DNA of 64,000 nt, taken from NCBI RefSeq assembly GCF_007741515.1, contig NZ_CP036263.1, positions 3,645,178 to 3,709,177 of the forward strand, in the 5' to 3' direction. Below are positions 18,503 to 28,701 of the stretch, in pieces; positions within the stretch are counted from its first letter, which is position 1, and each line of letters begins with the position of its first letter. The position numbers were made by a program, and so were the translations under genes. The stretch comes from Adhaeretor mobilis (lineage in GTDB: Bacteria > Planctomycetota > Planctomycetia > Pirellulales > Lacipirellulaceae). The notes under the pieces are model-generated. The model saw only the letters and a program-made list of their open reading frames with translations, was not told the origin of the DNA and made no database searches.

Positions 18503-18852
18503 GGCGGGTCTCTTTCGCGTGTGGGAAGTTATCAGGAAAGCGACAGCTATTTAGCGTCGCTGGGGGGTATGTCTAGTTGGACTATAGCGTATGGTCGCTT
18601 GGCCTAGGGATTCTAGCTAGGGCCTAGGGAGTGTCAAGGCAAACCGCCGCCCTGTAAGCCGTTATGAGAAAACAACATAAGTCCGTCTGTCCGGCCACGT
18701 CATCCCGTTGTGAGCCCGCCAGTGCAATGTTAGATTGGTTTGCTCAGAAATACTGCGAACTTTCCGCAGCAATCACTGGTCGCTTGTGTAGCTATAGCTG
18801 CCAACCGCCCCAGCTCCAACCAACTGGGCCAGCACCCAAACACCAAGACTCT
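18503..18852. other. Divergent intergenic region between mcsA and trpE
   Basis: The trpE frame stays open upstream to 18664, but that part has no conserved sequence. It has only one tryptophan codon, so no tryptophan-attenuator leader peptide is evident. No terminator or clear promoter box was found. Confidence 0.4.
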
Positions 18853-20382
18853 ATGTCACACCAGCCGCAACTCGATCGATTCACTTCTCTGGCTGGTGAA
18901 TTTGACTATGTGCCGGTGTATCGTGAACTGGTGAGCGATGCGCTGACCCCAGTGCAAGCATTCCGTCGGCTAGACCAGGGCGTGGCAGCCGGGCTGTTCG
19001 AAAGCGTCATCGGTGGCGAAAAAGTCGGCCGCTACAGTTTCATCGCTAGCGACCCCTTCATGCTGCTCACCGCTCATGGCACTTCAGTGAAGATTCAACG
19101 CCGAGGGGATAGCCAGCAGTCCAGCATCGAAGATTGGTCACTGAAAGAACTCGAAGCGGACAACCCGCTGGAAACCCTCCGCGAGCAAATTAGCGCCGTG
19201 CGCGTGGCCCATCTGGAAGAGCTGCCACCCTTTATCGGCGGTGCGGTCGGCTACGCCGGCTACGACACGGTGCGCTACGTAGAAAACCTACCCAATGCGC
19301 CTGAGGATGATCGCAAGCTGCCGGACTTGGCATTTGGCCTGTTCGATCACATGGTCGTGTTCGACCACGTTCGCAAGGTCATCTATGTGCTGGTGCTCGT
19401 CGATGTACGCGGCATGAGGGGCAAACAGATTGCCGAGGCTTACCAAGCCGGTAGTGATCGCGTGGATGGTTTTGTGGAACAATTGGGCAATACCGCAGAC
19501 TCAGTTGCATTGGCCGACATCCATACCGGTGGCGAAATCGAACTTGAGTATGCGTCGAACTTTACTCAGCAGGAGTTTGAATCTTCCGTCGAAAAATGTG
19601 TGGAGTACATCCGCGCTGGCGACATCTTTCAAGTGGTGATTAGTCAGCGATTGGAAGTGCCATTCGAGTTGCCGCCGTTTGAACTCTATCGCACCCTTCG
19701 CGTAGTGAACCCCAGCCCGTTCATGTTTTACCTGCGCATGCCCAACGTGACACTGGTAGGCAGCTCGCCTGAGATCATGGTGCGCGTAGTCGATGGCCGC
19801 GTTACAGTCCGTCCGCTGGCCGGTACGCGCAAGCGCGGCGAAACCGAAGAGGAAGACCAGCGCCTTGGCGAAGAACTGCTTGCCGACCCAAAAGAACGGG
19901 CCGAGCATGTGATGCTGGTTGACCTGGGACGCAACGATGTGGGCCGCGTAGCTGAGTTCGGCACCGTCGAAATCTCTGACGTAATGGTCATCGAACGCTA
20001 CAGTCACGTCATGCACATCACGAGCAACGTGAATGGCCAGCTCACTGCTGATCGGGATTCGTTCGATGCTCTGGCCGCCTGCTTACCGGCGGGCACCGTT
20101 TCCGGCGCGCCGAAGGTACGGGCAATGGAAATCATCGACGAGATTGAACCCCACCGCCGTGGTCCTTATGCTGGAGCCGTTGGCTATCTCGACTTTGCGG
20201 GCAATATGGACACCTGCATCGCCCTCCGTACGGTGGTTATCGCCGACGGCAAAGCCTATGTGCAAGCTGGTGCTGGCATCGTGGCCGACAGCAACCCAGC
20301 AGCCGAATACCAAGAAACGCTCAATAAAGCCGGGGGATTGCTCAAAGCGATCGAAATCACAAGAACCCGGGCGCTCAAATAG
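18853..20382 (+). CDS. trpE: Anthranilate synthase component I
   Basis: Converts chorismate with ammonia or glutamine to anthranilate, the first step of tryptophan synthesis. The 509-residue chorismate-binding enzyme shows [56 protein letters not shown] and [12 protein letters not shown] in the C-terminal catalytic part. The N-terminus ([18 protein letters not shown]) is TrpE-like rather than PabB-like. I start at ATG 18853 because upstream codons precede the family's usual N-terminus. No other trp gene is adjacent; the AlgH-family gene follows after 49 bases. Confidence 0.95.
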   Translation: MSHQPQLDRFTSLAGEFDYVPVYRELVSDALTPVQAFRRLDQGVAAGLFESVIGGEKVGRYSFIASDPFMLLTAHGTSVKIQRRGDSQQSSIEDWSLKELEADNPLETLREQISAVRVAHLEELPPFIGGAVGYAGYDTVRYVENLPNAPEDDRKLPDLAFGLFDHMVVFDHVRKVIYVLVLVDVRGMRGKQIAEAYQAGSDRVDGFVEQLGNTADSVALADIHTGGEIELEYASNFTQQEFESSVEKCVEYIRAGDIFQVVISQRLEVPFELPPFELYRTLRVVNPSPFMFYLRMPNVTLVGSSPEIMVRVVDGRVTVRPLAGTRKRGETEEEDQRLGEELLADPKERAEHVMLVDLGRNDVGRVAEFGTVEISDVMVIERYSHVMHITSNVNGQLTADRDSFDALAACLPAGTVSGAPKVRAMEIIDEIEPHRRGPYAGAVGYLDFAGNMDTCIALRTVVIADGKAYVQAGAGIVADSNPAAEYQETLNKAGGLLKAIEITRTRALK

Positions 20383-20431
20383 CTTTTTCTCTCCCACTTC
20401 CCCAATAACCTACTCCCCATATCCTCCCTTA

Positions 20432-20983
20432 ATGCATTCGCTCTCCGGCCACCTCCTTGTCGCATCGCCTCACATGAAAGACCCAAGCTTTGCGCGGACC
20501 GTCACGCTCATGTTGCGACATGAGGAAAGCGGAGCCTTAGGCGTTGTACTCACACAACCGGGCAACAAAACCGTCAGCGAAGTGTGGGAACTCATCGAGG
20601 CACCGCCAGTGGATTGTCACGACGATGTCTTTAACGGCGGGCCCGTGCCTGGCCCGATGATTGCTCTGCACGATTCCGAGTCGCACTCCGAGCAAGAAGT
20701 CTTGCCAGGGCTACACATGGCCATGCAGCGCGATGCCATCGACTCGCTCGTGCGCTCCGAGGACAGTGTGTACCGTCTCTACAGTGGCCACGCGGGCTGG
20801 GGTGGTGGGCAGCTCGAAGAAGAACTTCAGGCGAGCGGTTGGCTGAAGACCCCTGCATCGATCAACGAAGTATTCAGCGACCACGAAACCCTCTGGCAAC
20901 GCACGATCAGCAAGATCGGCATCAGTATCGCCGCACCAAATATCGACCCTAGCCAGGTGCCCTCCGATCCTGGGTTGAATTGA
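20432..20983 (+). CDS. AlgH/YqgE family protein
   Basis: A 183-residue member of the AlgH/YqgE (DUF179) family, whose molecular role is poorly known. Characteristic pieces: SGHLLVASPHMKDPSFARTV at the start, ESGALGVVLTQPGNKTV, the FNGGPV motif and YSGHAGWGGGQLEEEL. The start at ATG 20432 gives the family N-terminus; the frame is open further upstream through the end of trpE in another phase, which is a shadow. It is probably co-transcribed with trpE. Confidence 0.92.
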   Translation: MHSLSGHLLVASPHMKDPSFARTVTLMLRHEESGALGVVLTQPGNKTVSEVWELIEAPPVDCHDDVFNGGPVPGPMIALHDSESHSEQEVLPGLHMAMQRDAIDSLVRSEDSVYRLYSGHAGWGGGQLEEELQASGWLKTPASINEVFSDHETLWQRTISKIGISIAAPNIDPSQVPSDPGLN

Positions 20984-21222
20984 ACCGCCTCCGCCCTCCC
21001 TCCCCCCCCCCCGCCGCTTGCGGATTAGTCGACCGCACTCTGCAGGCGTTTTGCAAGTACACTAGTGCTTATGAGCTATTTCGAGTCGCTCAGCAGTTCA
21101 GAAAACCGGGCGAGTCATACTACTCGCGGGCTACTGTCGACAAGGGTCCGCTAGAACAAGCTCGAAATACCTTAGTACCCGCCGCCACCGAACCGATTGT
21201 TCCCATCAAGCGATCATTGACC

Positions 21223-22623
21223 ATGCACTCTTGTAGAATTCTAGCGAAGTATTTCAAGAATTTGCTGTTCGCCTGCCTGCTGATCACGCTCGGCTGTCGT
21301 GGCGGAGACAATGCGCCCACCGGCCCGCCAATGCCCGAGGTGAGCGTTGCTCGGCCGGTCCGACAGACGCTGATCGAATGGGACGAGTACACAGGGCGCT
21401 TGGCTGCCGTAGATTCCGTGGAAGTCCGCCCCCGCGTGGGTGGTTACTTGCGTGAAGCCAACTTCAGTGAAGGCGAGATGGTCGAGAAGGGCGATCTGCT
21501 GTTTGTGATCGACCGCCGCCCCTTTGAGACCGAGCTTCGCCGAGCCAAAGCGCAGGTCGCCGAGGCAAAGGCGAATCTCTTGCAATCACAAGCCCAAGTC
21601 GAACAAACCAAAGCGAAGAGGATGCAAGCAGCGGCAGCCGTGGGACTGGCCGAGACAGAACTCCAGCGAGCAGCCGGGCTCGTGGGAAAGAATGCAATTT
21701 CTAAGGCAGAGTACGACACGCGCGCAAGTACTCTCACACAAGCTCGGGCGGATTTCGATGCGGCCGGATCGAACATTGCTGCTGCCGAAGCCCAAACCGG
21801 CGTTGCCCAGGCAGCCATCGAGACGGCTGAGGCCAACGTTCATACCGCCGAGCTGCAGCTCGGTTACGCTGAGGTGAAAGCGCCGATCACCGGCCGGGTT
21901 GGCGCGAAACTCGTCACCGAAGGGAACCTCGTCAACGCTGGCAGTAGCCAAGCCACCTTGCTGACGACGATTGTGGCGTTAAATCCGATCCACTGCTACT
22001 TTGACGCGAACGAACAAGAATTTCTCAAATACGTTCGTCTCAGCCAAAATGGTAAGCGTGAAAGCTCGCGCGATGCGAAAAACCCGGTATATCTCGCACT
22101 GGTTGACGAGCAAGGATTCCCTCACCTGGGGCACATGGACTTCGTTGACAATCGAGTCGATCCCAACACTGGTACCATGCGAGGGCGAGCCATATTCCTT
22201 AACGACGATGGCACACTGACTCCCGGACTGTTTGCACGTGTCCGCTTGCCAGGCAGTGCTTCCTACGAGGCGATTCTGTTGCCCGACGAAGCACTGGGGA
22301 ACGACCTTTCCGAGCAGTTCGTCAACGTCGTTGGCGAAGGAAACAAAGTCAGCCGGCAACGGGTTGTCGCGGGCCCGGTGAGTCACGGCCTGAGAATCGT
22401 TCGCGAAGGGCTCACGGGTGACGAGCGAGTGGTGATTCGCGGTGGCCAGAACCTTCGTCCGGGAATGGAAGTAAAGACAGTCGTCGAGGAGCTCTCTATT
22501 GCAGATAAAGAAACGGCATTGCCAGATGAGTACGAACCTGTACCGCGAGATCGGTGGATCACGCGAGAGAACGCGAATTCACCAGAAATCTCTCACGACT
22601 TCAAGAGTAATAGTGGTAAGTAG
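21223..22623 (+). CDS. RND efflux periplasmic adaptor (membrane fusion lipoprotein)
   Basis: Links an inner-membrane RND pump to an outer-membrane channel. The 466-residue protein has a lipoprotein signal with lipobox LITLGC, a biotinyl-lipoyl half-motif (VEVRPRVGGYLREANFSEG), a long Ala/Glu-rich coiled-coil hairpin (residues about 100-200), a second lipoyl half (GYAEVKAPITGRVG) and a beta-barrel region. I start at ATG 21223, directly before the signal peptide; the frame is open back to 20980 but without conserved sequence. The pump gene follows after a 155-base spacer holding a hairpin. No outer-membrane factor gene is adjacent. Confidence 0.93.
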   Translation: MHSCRILAKYFKNLLFACLLITLGCRGGDNAPTGPPMPEVSVARPVRQTLIEWDEYTGRLAAVDSVEVRPRVGGYLREANFSEGEMVEKGDLLFVIDRRPFETELRRAKAQVAEAKANLLQSQAQVEQTKAKRMQAAAAVGLAETELQRAAGLVGKNAISKAEYDTRASTLTQARADFDAAGSNIAAAEAQTGVAQAAIETAEANVHTAELQLGYAEVKAPITGRVGAKLVTEGNLVNAGSSQATLLTTIVALNPIHCYFDANEQEFLKYVRLSQNGKRESSRDAKNPVYLALVDEQGFPHLGHMDFVDNRVDPNTGTMRGRAIFLNDDGTLTPGLFARVRLPGSASYEAILLPDEALGNDLSEQFVNVVGEGNKVSRQRVVAGPVSHGLRIVREGLTGDERVVIRGGQNLRPGMEVKTVVEELSIADKETALPDEYEPVPRDRWITRENANSPEISHDFKSNSGK

Positions 22624-22661
22624 CACGCCGCTTGTTGCTTGAATACTCTTCGAGAATCGTC

Positions 22662-22725
22662 AGCCACCGAGCTTGCTCGGCGCGGGCTAGGAAAACAAAC
22701 CGAGCGTCGAGCAAGCTCGGCGGCT
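22662..22725. repeat. REP-like hairpin between adaptor and pump genes
   Basis: AGCCACCGAGCTTGCTCG (22662-22679) and CGAGCAAGCTCGGCGGCT (22708-22725) form an 18-bp stem with one G-T wobble and a 28-base loop. There is no T-run. It may stabilise or separate the two transcripts' expression, as REP hairpins do. Confidence 0.75.
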
Positions 22726-22778
22726 AACGAGACCTGTAACGCCAATCAACGTCACCGTAAGGCATATCTCACTTAAAG

Positions 22779-25700
22779 ATGAAACTTCCTCACTTCTTTA
22801 TCGACCGACCGATCTTCGCTTCTGTGCTATCGATCGTCATCGTGTTGATAGGGGCCATTGCCTACTTCCAGCTGCCGGTCGCGCAATACCCTGAAGTCGC
22901 TCTACCGACGGTCGTCGTGCGAACGTCCTATCCGGGCGCTACGCCTGAGACTATTGCCCAAACTGTTGCTACACCATTGGAGCAAGAGATTAACGGCGTC
23001 GAAGACATGCTCTACATGGAGTCTTCGTCTACGGGCGACGGTACGATGAGCCTGACAATTACTTTCAAACTGGGAGCAGATCTCGATCAGGCCCAAGTGC
23101 TGGTGCAAAACCGCGTGGCCGTGGCAGAGCCACGGCTCCCGGAGGAAGTTCGCCAGATTGGTGTGAGCACAACCAAAAGCTCGCCCGATTTGTTGTTGGT
23201 TGTCCACTTACTCTCGCCCGACAATACCCGCGATCAGCTGTACATCAGCAATTATGCGTATCTCCAGCTGCGAGATCGGCTGTCCAGGCTCGACGGTGTG
23301 GGCGACCTGCGTATTTTCGGCGGGCGAGAGTATAGCATGCGCGTGTGGCTTGATATGGACCGCATCGCGTCGCTAAACCTTACCGCTGGCGACGTCGTCG
23401 CGGCTATGCGCAGTCAGAATATCCAGGTAGCAGCCGGAACCATCGGCCAGCCACCGCTAGAGAATGCAGGAGCGAAGCAACTGATGGTCAGCACCAAGGG
23501 CCGCTTGCGCACGCCTGAGGAATTCGAGCAGATCGTTGTGAAATCGGGCGACAACGGCCGATTGGTGCGCGTGTCAGACGTTGCTCGCGTGGAACTAGGC
23601 GCCCAAGATTACAGTTTGAATAGCTATCTCGACGGTCAAAGCGCCGTGGCGATGGTCGTGTTCCAAAGGCCTGGCTCGAACGGCATCGACACTGCCAATA
23701 GCGTGATCGAGACGATGGATGAGTTGAGTGATGAATTTCCCGCAGGTCTCAATTACGAGATCGTTTATAACCCCACGCAGTTCGTGAGCGACTCGATCGA
23801 CGAGGTGTTCGTCACACTGCTTCAAGCAGGTGCTCTTGTCGTGCTGACGGTGTTCATCTTCCTGCAAAATTGGCGATCGACGATCATCCCAGTAGTGGCG
23901 ATTCCCGTCTCGCTGATCGGCACGTTCGCTTTCCTGCTGATGCTCGGCTTCTCGTTGAACATGCTCTCGCTATTCGGCCTTGTTCTGGCGATCGGCATCG
24001 TGGTAGACGACGCGATTGTCGTGGTCGAGAACGTCGAACGTCTCATGGCAGACGAGGGACTCAGTCCGCGCAAGGCCACCCACCAGGCGATGGATGAAGT
24101 CGCTTCGGCGCTGATCGCAACGACGCTGGTGTTGATCGCGGTATTCGTGCCTACCGCTTTTATTGCGGGCATCAGCGGGCAGTTTTACCAACAGTTTGCA
24201 GTGACCATTGCCATATCAACAGCTATTTCAACGCTCGTGTCACTGACGCTGAGTCCCGCTTTGTGTGCGATCTTGTTGAAACCCAAGGGAGCGAAACCCA
24301 ACTGGCTCGACTCAATTAGCGACAAAACGCTCGGGTGGTTCTTCCGCGGCTTCAATCGCGTGTTCGACTTCCTTAATAATCTCTACGGCCAAACCGTGGG
24401 CAAACTGCTGAGGGTGAGCGCTGTTGCATTGATGGTCTACGGCGGGCTGCTAGTGCTAACGTGGTTGGGTTTCTCGCGCGTGCCCACCGGCTTTATTCCT
24501 GCACAAGATCAAGGCTACTTGATCGTGGCGATCCAACTGCCCGATGGCGCCTCGCTTAGTCGTACCGACGAAGTCACGCAACGCATCAAAGACCTCGCTC
24601 TGGAAACTCCTGGCATCGCCCACGCAGTCGCGTTTGCCGGTTTCAATGGGGCGACCCGAGCTAACAATGCCAACGGGGCGGCAATTTTCACGCCGTTTGA
24701 AGATTTTGAAACTCGCACCGCAGCCGGTCAAAGTGTCGATTCGATCCTCTCCGACCTACGCCAACGTGTGAGTGCGGTTAAGGATGCCCAAGTTTTTGTA
24801 ATCGCTCCGCCACCAGTCCGTGGCATCGGTACTGGCGGTGGCTTCAAAATGCAGGTGCAAGACCGCAGCGGCGGAACGCCACGCGAACTGCAACAGGCGG
24901 CCTTCAATCTGTCGATGGCAGCGAACAAAGAGCCAGGACTCGTCCAGGTGTTCTCTAGCTTCCGTGCCGACACACCACAGATTTACGCGGATGTGGATCG
25001 CACCAAAGTGCGCATGATGGACGTGCCGATTGGCAACGTGTTTGATGCCCTGCAAATCTACTTGGGCTCGGTCTATGTGAACGACTTCAACTTTCTTGGT
25101 CGAACCTACCGGGTAACGGCCCAGGCAGAGCCCCGTTTCCGCGATGACATCAGCGATATTGCCCGCCTCCGCACGCGCAGCAACTCGGGGGCTATTGTGC
25201 CATTGGGTTCGCTCGTAAATATACAAAGGACTTCTGCGCCCGACCGTGTAGTGCGTTACAACCTTTTCCCTGCCGCTGACATAAGCGGCGATACGCTACC
25301 AGGCACCAGCTCCGGGGATGCAATCGCCACCATGGAACGCCTAGCGGAAGAAACCTTGCCCCCAGGATATGGCTTCGAGTGGACCGACTTGGCCTATCAG
25401 CAGATCGCAGCTGGTAACACAGCCATCTACATTTTCCCGCTTTGTGTGCTGTTCGTTTTTCTCGCCTTGAGCGCCCAGTATGAGAGCTGGCTATTGCCGT
25501 TGGCCGTAATTCTCATTGTGCCAATGTGTTTGCTTTGCGCAATTTTTGGTGTGTGGTTACGTGGCATGGACAACAACATCCTCACGCAAATCGGCTTCGT
25601 CGTGCTGATCGGATTAGCCTGCAAGAATGCGATCCTCATTGTGGAGTTCGCCAAAGCGGAAGAAGAGAAAGGCAAGAACCGCTTTGATGCCGCCATCGAT

Positions 25701-25925
25701 GCCTGCCGCTTGCGTTTGCGCCCGATTCTGATGACAGCGATGTCGTTTGTGCTGGGTGTCATCCCGCTGCTGATCGCCACGGGCGCAGGCTCGGAAATGC
25801 GCCGCGCCTTGGGCACCGCCGTATTCGCCGGGATGCTGGGCGTCACGATCTTCGGGCTGTTCTTCACGCCGATCTTCTACGTGGTGCTGCGGAAGTTCTC
25901 GCCTGAGAGCTCAACTAAAAAATAA
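22779..25925 (+). CDS. RND multidrug efflux pump, HAE1 (AcrB-like) family
   Basis: A proton-driven inner-membrane exporter of 1048 residues, the normal length for AcrB-type trimers. MKLPHFFIDRPIFASVLSIV begins the first of 12 helices. The proton-relay aspartates are in GIVVDDAIVVVENVERLM of helix 4. Two large periplasmic loops and the C-terminal helices (FVVLIGLACKNAILIVEFAK) are complete. With the upstream adaptor it forms two parts of a tripartite pump. Substrate cannot be predicted from sequence. Confidence 0.96.
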   Translation: MKLPHFFIDRPIFASVLSIVIVLIGAIAYFQLPVAQYPEVALPTVVVRTSYPGATPETIAQTVATPLEQEINGVEDMLYMESSSTGDGTMSLTITFKLGADLDQAQVLVQNRVAVAEPRLPEEVRQIGVSTTKSSPDLLLVVHLLSPDNTRDQLYISNYAYLQLRDRLSRLDGVGDLRIFGGREYSMRVWLDMDRIASLNLTAGDVVAAMRSQNIQVAAGTIGQPPLENAGAKQLMVSTKGRLRTPEEFEQIVVKSGDNGRLVRVSDVARVELGAQDYSLNSYLDGQSAVAMVVFQRPGSNGIDTANSVIETMDELSDEFPAGLNYEIVYNPTQFVSDSIDEVFVTLLQAGALVVLTVFIFLQNWRSTIIPVVAIPVSLIGTFAFLLMLGFSLNMLSLFGLVLAIGIVVDDAIVVVENVERLMADEGLSPRKATHQAMDEVASALIATTLVLIAVFVPTAFIAGISGQFYQQFAVTIAISTAISTLVSLTLSPALCAILLKPKGAKPNWLDSISDKTLGWFFRGFNRVFDFLNNLYGQTVGKLLRVSAVALMVYGGLLVLTWLGFSRVPTGFIPAQDQGYLIVAIQLPDGASLSRTDEVTQRIKDLALETPGIAHAVAFAGFNGATRANNANGAAIFTPFEDFETRTAAGQSVDSILSDLRQRVSAVKDAQVFVIAPPPVRGIGTGGGFKMQVQDRSGGTPRELQQAAFNLSMAANKEPGLVQVFSSFRADTPQIYADVDRTKVRMMDVPIGNVFDALQIYLGSVYVNDFNFLGRTYRVTAQAEPRFRDDISDIARLRTRSNSGAIVPLGSLVNIQRTSAPDRVVRYNLFPAADISGDTLPGTSSGDAIATMERLAEETLPPGYGFEWTDLAYQQIAAGNTAIYIFPLCVLFVFLALSAQYESWLLPLAVILIVPMCLLCAIFGVWLRGMDNNILTQIGFVVLIGLACKNAILIVEFAKAEEEKGKNRFDAAIDACRLRLRPILMTAMSFVLGVIPLLIATGAGSEMRRALGTAVFAGMLGVTIFGLFFTPIFYVVLRKFSPESSTKK

Positions 25926-25976
25926 CTGATTCGTGAACTCGTCTGCCCACCGCTCGTGACTTAGCCGTCCGGCGTT

Positions 25977-27380
25977 TCACACACCCAGCCCCAAGTAGTC
26001 TCGCGCGTTTCCGTAGCACAAGTCCCGCACCATGCTACCAACCATCTCCATATCGCGGGGCAGGGCACCGCGCTCGATGTCGCTTCCTAGCAGCTCGCAC
26101 AGGCAGCGGCGGTAGTATTCGTGGCGGGGGTAAGAAAGCAGCGAACGGCTATCGGTAAGCATTCCCACGAAGCGAGAGAGAAGGCCCAGGTTGGACAGAT
26201 CGTCCAAGTGACGCGTCATGCCGTCCCACTGGTCGTTGAACCACCAGCCGGCACCCCACTGGAGTTTGCCAGCGGCGCGGCCATCCTGGAAATTGCCGAT
26301 TACTGAGCCCACCGAGAAGTTTGCTGACGGGTTCAAGTTGTAGAGGATCGTCTGGGGTAGGGCGTCCTCCTGATCGAGCTGGTCGAGATAGCTGGACAGC
26401 GCGGCGACCGAGGGCATGTCGCCAATGGAATCGCAACCTGCGTCGGCGCCCACTTCGCGCATCAGACGCGTACTGTTGTTCCTCAGCGCCCCGATGTGCA
26501 GCTGCTTGGTCCAACCCCGCTTGGCGTCCAGGCGTCCGAAGAACAGCATCATGAAGGCGCCGAACTGCTCCTGCAAGTCAGCATCAGCTGCCTTTCCTTT
26601 AAGAGCATTAGCAAAAATGCCCGCCGCGGCTTCCTGCGAACATGCATCGGCTAGCACTTTGGTGACATCGTGATCGGAGAGCCGACCACCCATTTCGTGA
26701 AAATACGCGTGTCGCTGGTCGAGGGCATTCAAAAACGCGTCGAAATCGGCGATTTCAATATCAGCGGCAGTCGCCAATTGACTTACCCAGGGATTGAAGG
26801 CATCAGGCCTATCGACCCACAAAGCACGATCGGGGCGGAATGTGGGATAGACTTCTGTCGGGCAATCGCCGTTGGCGATCTCCCGGTGGTGAGCCAAGTC
26901 GTCCACGGGGTCATCCGTCGTGCAAACGACCTTCACGTTGAACTTCTTCAGAATGCCGTGGGCGGAAAGGTCTTCGCTGGCAAGTCGCTCGTTGGCACGC
27001 TTCCATATCGACTCAGCCGTGTCCGGGCCGAGTAGCTCTTCGATGTCGAAATAGCGTTTCAGTTCCAAATGCGTCCAGTGGTACAGCGGGTTTCTCAGCG
27101 TGCGGGGCACCGTTTCCGCCCAAGCCAGGTATTTGTCGTACGGATCGGCATCGCCAGTAATGCGCTGCTCGTCAATTCCGTTGGCTCGCATGGCACGCCA
27201 CTTATAGTGGTCGCCCCCGAGCCAAATCTCGGCGAGATTCTCGAATCGGTGATTCGTGGCAATCTCTTTGGGGCTGAGATGCGTGTGATAGTCGAGAATC
27301 GGCTCGTTCTCGGCAAAGTCGTGGTAGAGTCGTCGGGCCGTTTCTGTGGTGAGCAGAAAATCGTCGTGGATAAAGGGCAT
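25977..27380 (-). CDS. uxaC: Uronate isomerase (glucuronate isomerase)
   Basis: Interconverts D-glucuronate/D-fructuronate and D-galacturonate/D-tagaturonate in the cytoplasm. The 467-residue amidohydrolase-superfamily protein has LDYHTHLSPKEIA near residue 30 (metal-binding His-X-His), CTTDDPVDDLAHH, LQWGAGWWFNDQWDGM and LTDSRSLLSYPRHEYYRR. The start at ATG 27380 matches the family; the upstream open frame runs through the terminator and the tRNA gene and is not coding. It fits breakdown of uronic acids from xylan or pectin, but no other uronate genes are nearby. Confidence 0.95.
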   Translation of the reverse strand: MPFIHDDFLLTTETARRLYHDFAENEPILDYHTHLSPKEIATNHRFENLAEIWLGGDHYKWRAMRANGIDEQRITGDADPYDKYLAWAETVPRTLRNPLYHWTHLELKRYFDIEELLGPDTAESIWKRANERLASEDLSAHGILKKFNVKVVCTTDDPVDDLAHHREIANGDCPTEVYPTFRPDRALWVDRPDAFNPWVSQLATAADIEIADFDAFLNALDQRHAYFHEMGGRLSDHDVTKVLADACSQEAAAGIFANALKGKAADADLQEQFGAFMMLFFGRLDAKRGWTKQLHIGALRNNSTRLMREVGADAGCDSIGDMPSVAALSSYLDQLDQEDALPQTILYNLNPSANFSVGSVIGNFQDGRAAGKLQWGAGWWFNDQWDGMTRHLDDLSNLGLLSRFVGMLTDSRSLLSYPRHEYYRRCLCELLGSDIERGALPRDMEMVGSMVRDLCYGNARDYLGLGV

Positions 27381-27497
27381 GGCAGTCTGTGGGTCGTTAG
27401 CCGTCGTCGTCACGACGACGTTGGAGGGATCTATACGAGTCCCCCCCATTTTGCCTGAAAACCGCTTTCTGAGAACTGCCCCCAGGCCACAGCCTAC

Positions 27498-27538
27498 AAA
27501 AAAAGCCGCCCCCTGCGAGAAATCGCAAGAAGCGGCTT
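27498..27538 (-). terminator. Intrinsic terminator after tRNA-Cys
   Basis: AAGCCGC (27503-27509) pairs with GCGGCTT (27532-27538), with an inner GCGA/TCGC stem. A seven-T run follows on the minus strand. It separates the tRNA transcript from uxaC downstream. Confidence 0.85.
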
Positions 27539-27543
27539 TAAGA

Positions 27544-27614
27544 GGCTCCGGGCGGATTCGAACCGCCGATGTCGGATTTGCAATCCGATGCCTTAGCCAC
27601 TTGGCCACGGAGCC
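27544..27614 (-). tRNA. tRNA-Cys (anticodon GCA)
   Basis: A 71-base cloverleaf on the minus strand: acceptor GGCTCCG/CGGAGCC, anticodon stem TCGGA/TCCGA with loop TTGCAAA (anticodon GCA), and T arm GGCGG-TTCGAAT-CCGCC. No CCA is encoded directly after the acceptor stem. A TATAAT box lies upstream at 27699-27704. Confidence 0.96.
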
Positions 27615-27698
27615 GTGTCTGTTTCGGTCGCATTTTGCGACGCGTCCTCTGCACACCCGAAAAATTAGGGAATCGGGCGGTCTTGGTCAAGTGCAACT

Positions 27699-27704
27699 AT
27701 TATA
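27699..27704 (-). promoter_or_regulatory. Probable -10 box for tRNA-Cys
   Basis: TATAAT on the minus strand about 85 bases before the tRNA. The -35 position (TTCCCC at 17 bases) is poor, so this is a moderate call. Confidence 0.4.
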
Positions 27705-27897
27705 TCGGCTAGGAAGCCCGGGGGAACTGAGGAATTCTTGACAACCATTCCGACACCGACACCTCAGGAGCATTCTGCTGAAGGTGCCAGCCGTAGCGGT
27801 TCGATTCTAAGGGGCAGGCGATCAAACGCACGCGATCCTTGTCCTGAACCTGGGAAACCGGGCTCAGCGAACCATTCAGACCCACCGGGAAGAACTC

Positions 27898-28275
27898 ATG
27901 TTCAAGCAAATTCTGAGTACGCTTACCTCGATTCAGTCAAAACAGGGCCAGCAACGGCAGGTCGAGCTACTCAGCCGTCAAGTTGCTGAGCAGAGCCTCT
28001 CAGGCGTCACACAGCTGATCGCCGGATCTACCTCGGGAATGACCCTCTGCGAAACCCGCGGCTACATTCGGGCTCGTAGCGGCAAGGAAATCCGCAGGCA
28101 GACCCGTCTCCTCCTGGCCAGCGGTACGACGGGTAGCGGTGATATCACCTCAGCTATCATACGGAAAGCGACTGAGCGGTTAGTCCCTCGTGTACTCCGG
28201 CAACTGGTTGCTGGCCAGATTGGTCATGCTCCTCAGGCGGTCAAGCCACAAGCGGCACTTCGCTTGGCTGCTTAA
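27898..28275 (+). CDS. Protein of unknown function, 125 residues
   Basis: I do not recognise it. It is a soluble-looking protein with an amphipathic N-terminal helix (FKQILSTLTSIQSKQGQQRQ), a Gly/Thr-rich middle (LLLASGTTGSGDITS) and a helical C-terminus (RLVPRVLRQLVAGQ). GGGAAGAA lies close before the ATG. It is followed by a second small helical protein after 26 bases, and the two probably form an operon. Confidence 0.55.
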   Translation: MFKQILSTLTSIQSKQGQQRQVELLSRQVAEQSLSGVTQLIAGSTSGMTLCETRGYIRARSGKEIRRQTRLLLASGTTGSGDITSAIIRKATERLVPRVLRQLVAGQIGHAPQAVKPQAALRLAA

Positions 28276-28301
28276 CACGAATCACTTGCTACGGGGGAGT
28301 C

Positions 28302-28652
28302 ATGGATTGCAATGCTTACCCTTCGCTGCCCAAGCTGTGCGTGTTGAATGCACGGCTCTCGCAGCAGAACGGTCGTGTTACGGCATGGGTTGCCGAGCGC
28401 GAAACGAACTTTGAACGCCTGCGTAGCGCTACAGCCTCGGACGACCGCCTAGCAATGCTGGACGCGGTTGAGGCCATACTCAGCGATCCGCGTCACAAAA
28501 CCCACCGATCGCTGTTACGTTCGGGCGACAAACTGCGTGAAGCTCTCTCGACACGGCTAGCGCCCGCTGCAGTACGCAGACGCCTAGCCGAGGCCATGCT
28601 GTGCGAGTGCCGCCGTTCTCTGCAAGCCAGCCACGGTCGTACTGCCGCTTAG
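28302..28652 (+). CDS. Protein of unknown function, 116 residues, helical
   Basis: An Ala/Arg-rich, mostly helical protein (ERLRSATASDDRLAMLDAV, AAVRRRLAEAMLCECRRSL). No signal peptide or known motif. It lies 26 bases after the previous small gene on the same strand. Its coding look (balanced charge, helical periodicity) is better than that of the overlapping frames. Confidence 0.55.
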   Translation: MDCNAYPSLPKLCVLNARLSQQNGRVTAWVAERETNFERLRSATASDDRLAMLDAVEAILSDPRHKTHRSLLRSGDKLREALSTRLAPAAVRRRLAEAMLCECRRSLQASHGRTAA

Positions 28653-28701
28653 CTCCGCCCCCTTAACGATCTGTAACGCTGCCTATTCTGTAACGTCGTG
28701 G

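Noticed and set aside
18664..18852. Tryptophan attenuator leader before trpE
   Set aside because: Only one Trp codon and no terminator/antiterminator pair are visible.
20033..20431. Long open frame running from inside trpE into the AlgH-family gene
   Set aside because: The first 133 codons are a shadow of trpE in another phase. The AlgH family begins at ATG 20432.
27381..27656. 92-codon N-terminal extension of uxaC
   Set aside because: The extension translates the tRNA-Cys gene and its terminator; the conserved N-terminus begins at 27380.
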